Source of the DNA: Terebella lapidaria
Taxonomy: Eukaryota; Annelida; Polychaeta; Terebellida; Terebellidae
Direction: 5' to 3'
DNA length: 64,000 nucleotides
Assembly: GCA_949152475.1 (NCBI GenBank)
Contig: OX424555.1
Location: forward strand, 98,055,515 to 98,119,514
Shown here: positions 61,551 through 64,000 of the stretch, in pieces
Layout of the letters: every line of letters begins with the position of its first letter
Numbering within the stretch: position 1 is the stretch's first letter
Program-made: the position numbers and the translations under genes
The notes under the pieces: model-generated
What the model was told of the DNA's origin: nothing
Databases searched by the model: none
The model's input: the letters and a program-made list of their open reading frames with translations, nothing else

Positions 61551-62070
61551 GTATATATACAATAAATGGTGTAAGATGTTAGTTTAATAATTATCATCAG
61601 TACATATCTGCACTTTGAATATAACACAACGCTCAGAAATTAAACTTTAGCAGTGACGAATAAACAAATTCGAACTTTTCGATGTTGCGGATGTTATCGA
61701 GGTGTGTTAAAAGTTCACTTGTGACCTTCAAAATAGACGTAAATCATCAGTAAAGGTACCATTCGATAGGAAAAAGTCTAATCTTTCCAATGGTGTAATT
61801 GGTCCGTGTGTGTGAAGCAGAGGAAAAAAGTTATGGACCATTATACAACCGTACCTCCTAAATTCGGCTGAGGGAAAATGATCCGCGAATCGGTTAGACG
61901 GGTAATGTGAAAAGTTGTCCGGAAAGGGTTGTTCGGACACTTTCCCAGAGGGGTAATGTTTTCAATTTATCAGCTTATATGTCAAGACATATGAAAAAAT
62001 CATCAAACATAATTATGACGGGGGGTGCAGTAAACTTTGAAAATAAGGCCTATTTGGAAATCAGCCCCAG
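61549..62070 (-). repeat. Right arm of the 0.5-kb inverted repeat
   Basis: Reverse-complement partner of 55780-56295, with a few small indels. It includes the conserved ccccccgtcataattatgtt segment. Confidence 0.88.
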
Positions 62071-62081
62071 CACTAATTGTT

Positions 62082-62155
62082 TCAGTACAGTGGATCGATA
62101 AAAGACAACACATCGCTAAGCGACGCACGTGCTTCGAATGTGGAGCGGCCAAAGA
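62082..62155 (+). repeat. Exon-like segment, copy 2
   Basis: Follows a gtttcag that could be a splice acceptor. One frame gives KRRTCFECGAAKDKKVFKKR, which resembles the Cys/basic C-terminal part of piggyBac-type transposases, but too little is left to decide. Confidence 0.4.
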
Positions 62156-62159
62156 CAAG

Positions 62160-63440
62160 AAAGTGTTTAAAAAGAGAATCTCCTACTTTGCTCTCAATAT
62201 ATGCACAGAAAACACCACAGAGAAACTATTAATCGTCAGCTTCTGGGGCACTGGGCGGGCAGGGGCGCCCACAGGTATGGTACATACCACACGTATAAGG
62301 GTTGTACGGGAAGCAAAATAATCATATTTATATCATCTTTGTTCCATTCATTCCACAATAGTTCACAGATATATTGGCTATAGTCTCAAATATCTTTGTG
62401 AACGTGAGAAGTTGAAACTCTGTAAATATGCATGCAATTTGTCAGGTATCTTGGATGTAAATTGTGACATCAACCAACATGAGGATTTCAATGATCAGGT
62501 TCTGTGATATTTTACAAGATATTCTCGAACTTTCTGCGATAGTTCACTGGAGAATATATTTAAAATATATAGAAACATAATTTCAGGGCTGCTATCATAC
62601 TTTTGGGGGGAAAACCGGCTCTCAAATGACAAGGTACCGGTCGTTACATTTTCCGTCAACAAAACTCAGAGATTGACAACGTACATCAATTGAGAAAAAC
62701 ATTATCTCTAAGGCAATCGATGTGGATGAATGTAATTTTTATATCCACTGTTTAACAGATGAAGGCTTGAAATAGTTGATATCAGTCTGGAACATACATA
62801 AAATGCTTTTTAAAGATGCGCTCTGAACTTTCCGTCCAAACATAACGTCCGTTTTCTACATTTTCAAATGTCCGTGGTTGTCCGAAAAGTAGTAAAAAAA
62901 TTCCCGCGTTTTTTACAAGAGCACGCATGCGTATTCGTCTCACATTGAGGTCCTACAAATAGATTTTCCCGCCAAGATGAGCTTCCGTGTGAGGTTTGTA
63001 TATTTTCCGTCCACGTTTCTTTGCTTTCATAACGTCCATAACTCTCGTCACGTCCGAATTTTCATTTCAGTATTGTAGAGTCAATATCCGTGATTCGAGA
63101 TGAATAAGTTATTCAGTATTTATGTGACCCTGAACGCTTTAAATGCGTGAATTTTCAGTTGTTTGTGAGCGATAAAATGGTAGTTTCCCCAACCCGTAAC
63201 ATGCTCTGTGTCCACGCGTGTTTTATCGGTCGTGATGCATTGACAGTTACCGGCAACACGGTCGTGATGCATTGACATGTCCCACGTCACGACCGTAGCC
63301 TATTCACGTTCAGGCGTGATGCATGGACACTCACGGACGTGAGGCTTGACAAGTCCATGAGTGACGACCGTATATTGACAATTACTGTGTCAGAACGATC
63401 GTGATGGTTGACATAGTTTGACATAATCGTCACGGTGTAA
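62160..63440. other. No gene seen
   Basis: AT-rich. Around 63210-63410 a cgtgatgcattgaca / gtcgtgatgca motif recurs in both orientations (about five times), a small repetitive patch. Confidence 0.4.
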
Positions 63441-63469
63441 TTTGTGCCTTATATGTATGTATGTGCCAT

Positions 63470-63640
63470 CTAGGTTAAAATTTGGAGGGAGGCAGACCGA
63501 TGGAGTTCCTCCCAAAGAAAATGAACGACGAGAACCAGTATCCGCTACCGCTGAAAAAATGAGGCAGTACCGGGCGAAACTCAAGAAATCTGAGAGCTAT
63601 GAGAAGTATGTTTTGAACAATGAAGTGGCTATAGGTTTCT
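63470..63640 (+). other. Possible coding exon or transposon-derived segment
   Basis: One frame contains EKMRQYRAKLKKSESYEKY, a basic, helix-prone segment like those at the start of some orphan transposon-related proteins (RMRQYRA). No family can be named and no splice structure was established. Confidence 0.25.
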
Positions 63641-64000
63641 GCATTGATGTTTACTCCAACAAATCGAATGAAAATTCTAGTGTATATTTGGGTCCTCATA
63701 TATATAAAGGACCAAGATACAAAGATCTGAAGTCTGACTCTAATTACATTGTACGCTTTATTATTTTCCCGCTGCATCGTCACTGGGTTATTTTAAACGG
63801 CTTTCATCAGCTGGTAAAAAAAACATCAACATTTTAATTGCATTACGATCATATACTTCAACATTTGAACATCCCCAGTGTTTGGTAATGCATCAAATAT
63901 TCACGAAACATTATAAGGAAGTCAAAATGTCCACAGTTTATTTCAAAACATCCCAATGCTATTTCATTATGCTATGTGGAAAATTCCTATTCAAACTTGA

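Overview
The window is animal nuclear DNA: intron-rich genes, GT-AG splice sites, AATAAA signals, many minisatellites and short inverted-repeat elements. The gene content (a DB-module/FN3/Ig receptor, a fatty-acid-synthase-like megasynthase without a thioesterase) and the dispersed repeats fit a marine mollusc best, but no rRNA or mitochondrial marker is present to prove it.

Layout. (1) 184-16659 (+): the 3' part of a large modular cell-surface receptor. I resolve 33 exons encoding five [linker-DB-DB-FN3] modules, two Ig domains, a sixth FN3, one membrane segment and a cytoplasmic tail with two YxxL/I motifs. (2) 19629-20669 (-): WDR53, converging on the receptor. (3) 20.7-28.5 kb: gene-poor, with LINE, SINE and fold-back remnants and a 1.8-kb inverted-repeat element. 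(4) 28546-35636 (+): CCDC6, nine coding exons, followed by a 1.4-kb 3' UTR and a 1.7-kb array of 70-bp repeats. (5) 39511-40671 (+): ELP6, three exons, converging on an unrecognised gene at 40926-41519 (-). (6) 43038-51821 (+): a 19-exon FAS-like megasynthase with KS, MAT, DH, a methyltransferase-like domain, ER, KR and ACP. It stops straight after the ACP, so I read it as an animal FAS-like polyketide synthase rather than a canonical fatty acid synthase. (7) 52-64 kb: no convincing host gene; a satellite, a TTAA-flanked element, degenerate Ty3/gypsy pol with a nested 608-bp element, large inverted repeats and tRNA-like repeats.

The genes are functionally unrelated housekeeping, receptor and biosynthetic genes; no operon-like logic is visible. 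The most unusual features are the thioesterase-less megasynthase, the receptor's modular structure and ITAM-like tail, and minisatellites that lie against exon edges. In several of these the repeat unit contains the splice acceptor or donor itself, so that some introns carry 8 to about 40 tandem copies of a splice-site sequence. Two short inverted-repeat elements can be dated relative to the host structures they interrupt: one sits 8 bp inside an intron with the splice donor duplicated in its target site, another splits a minisatellite.
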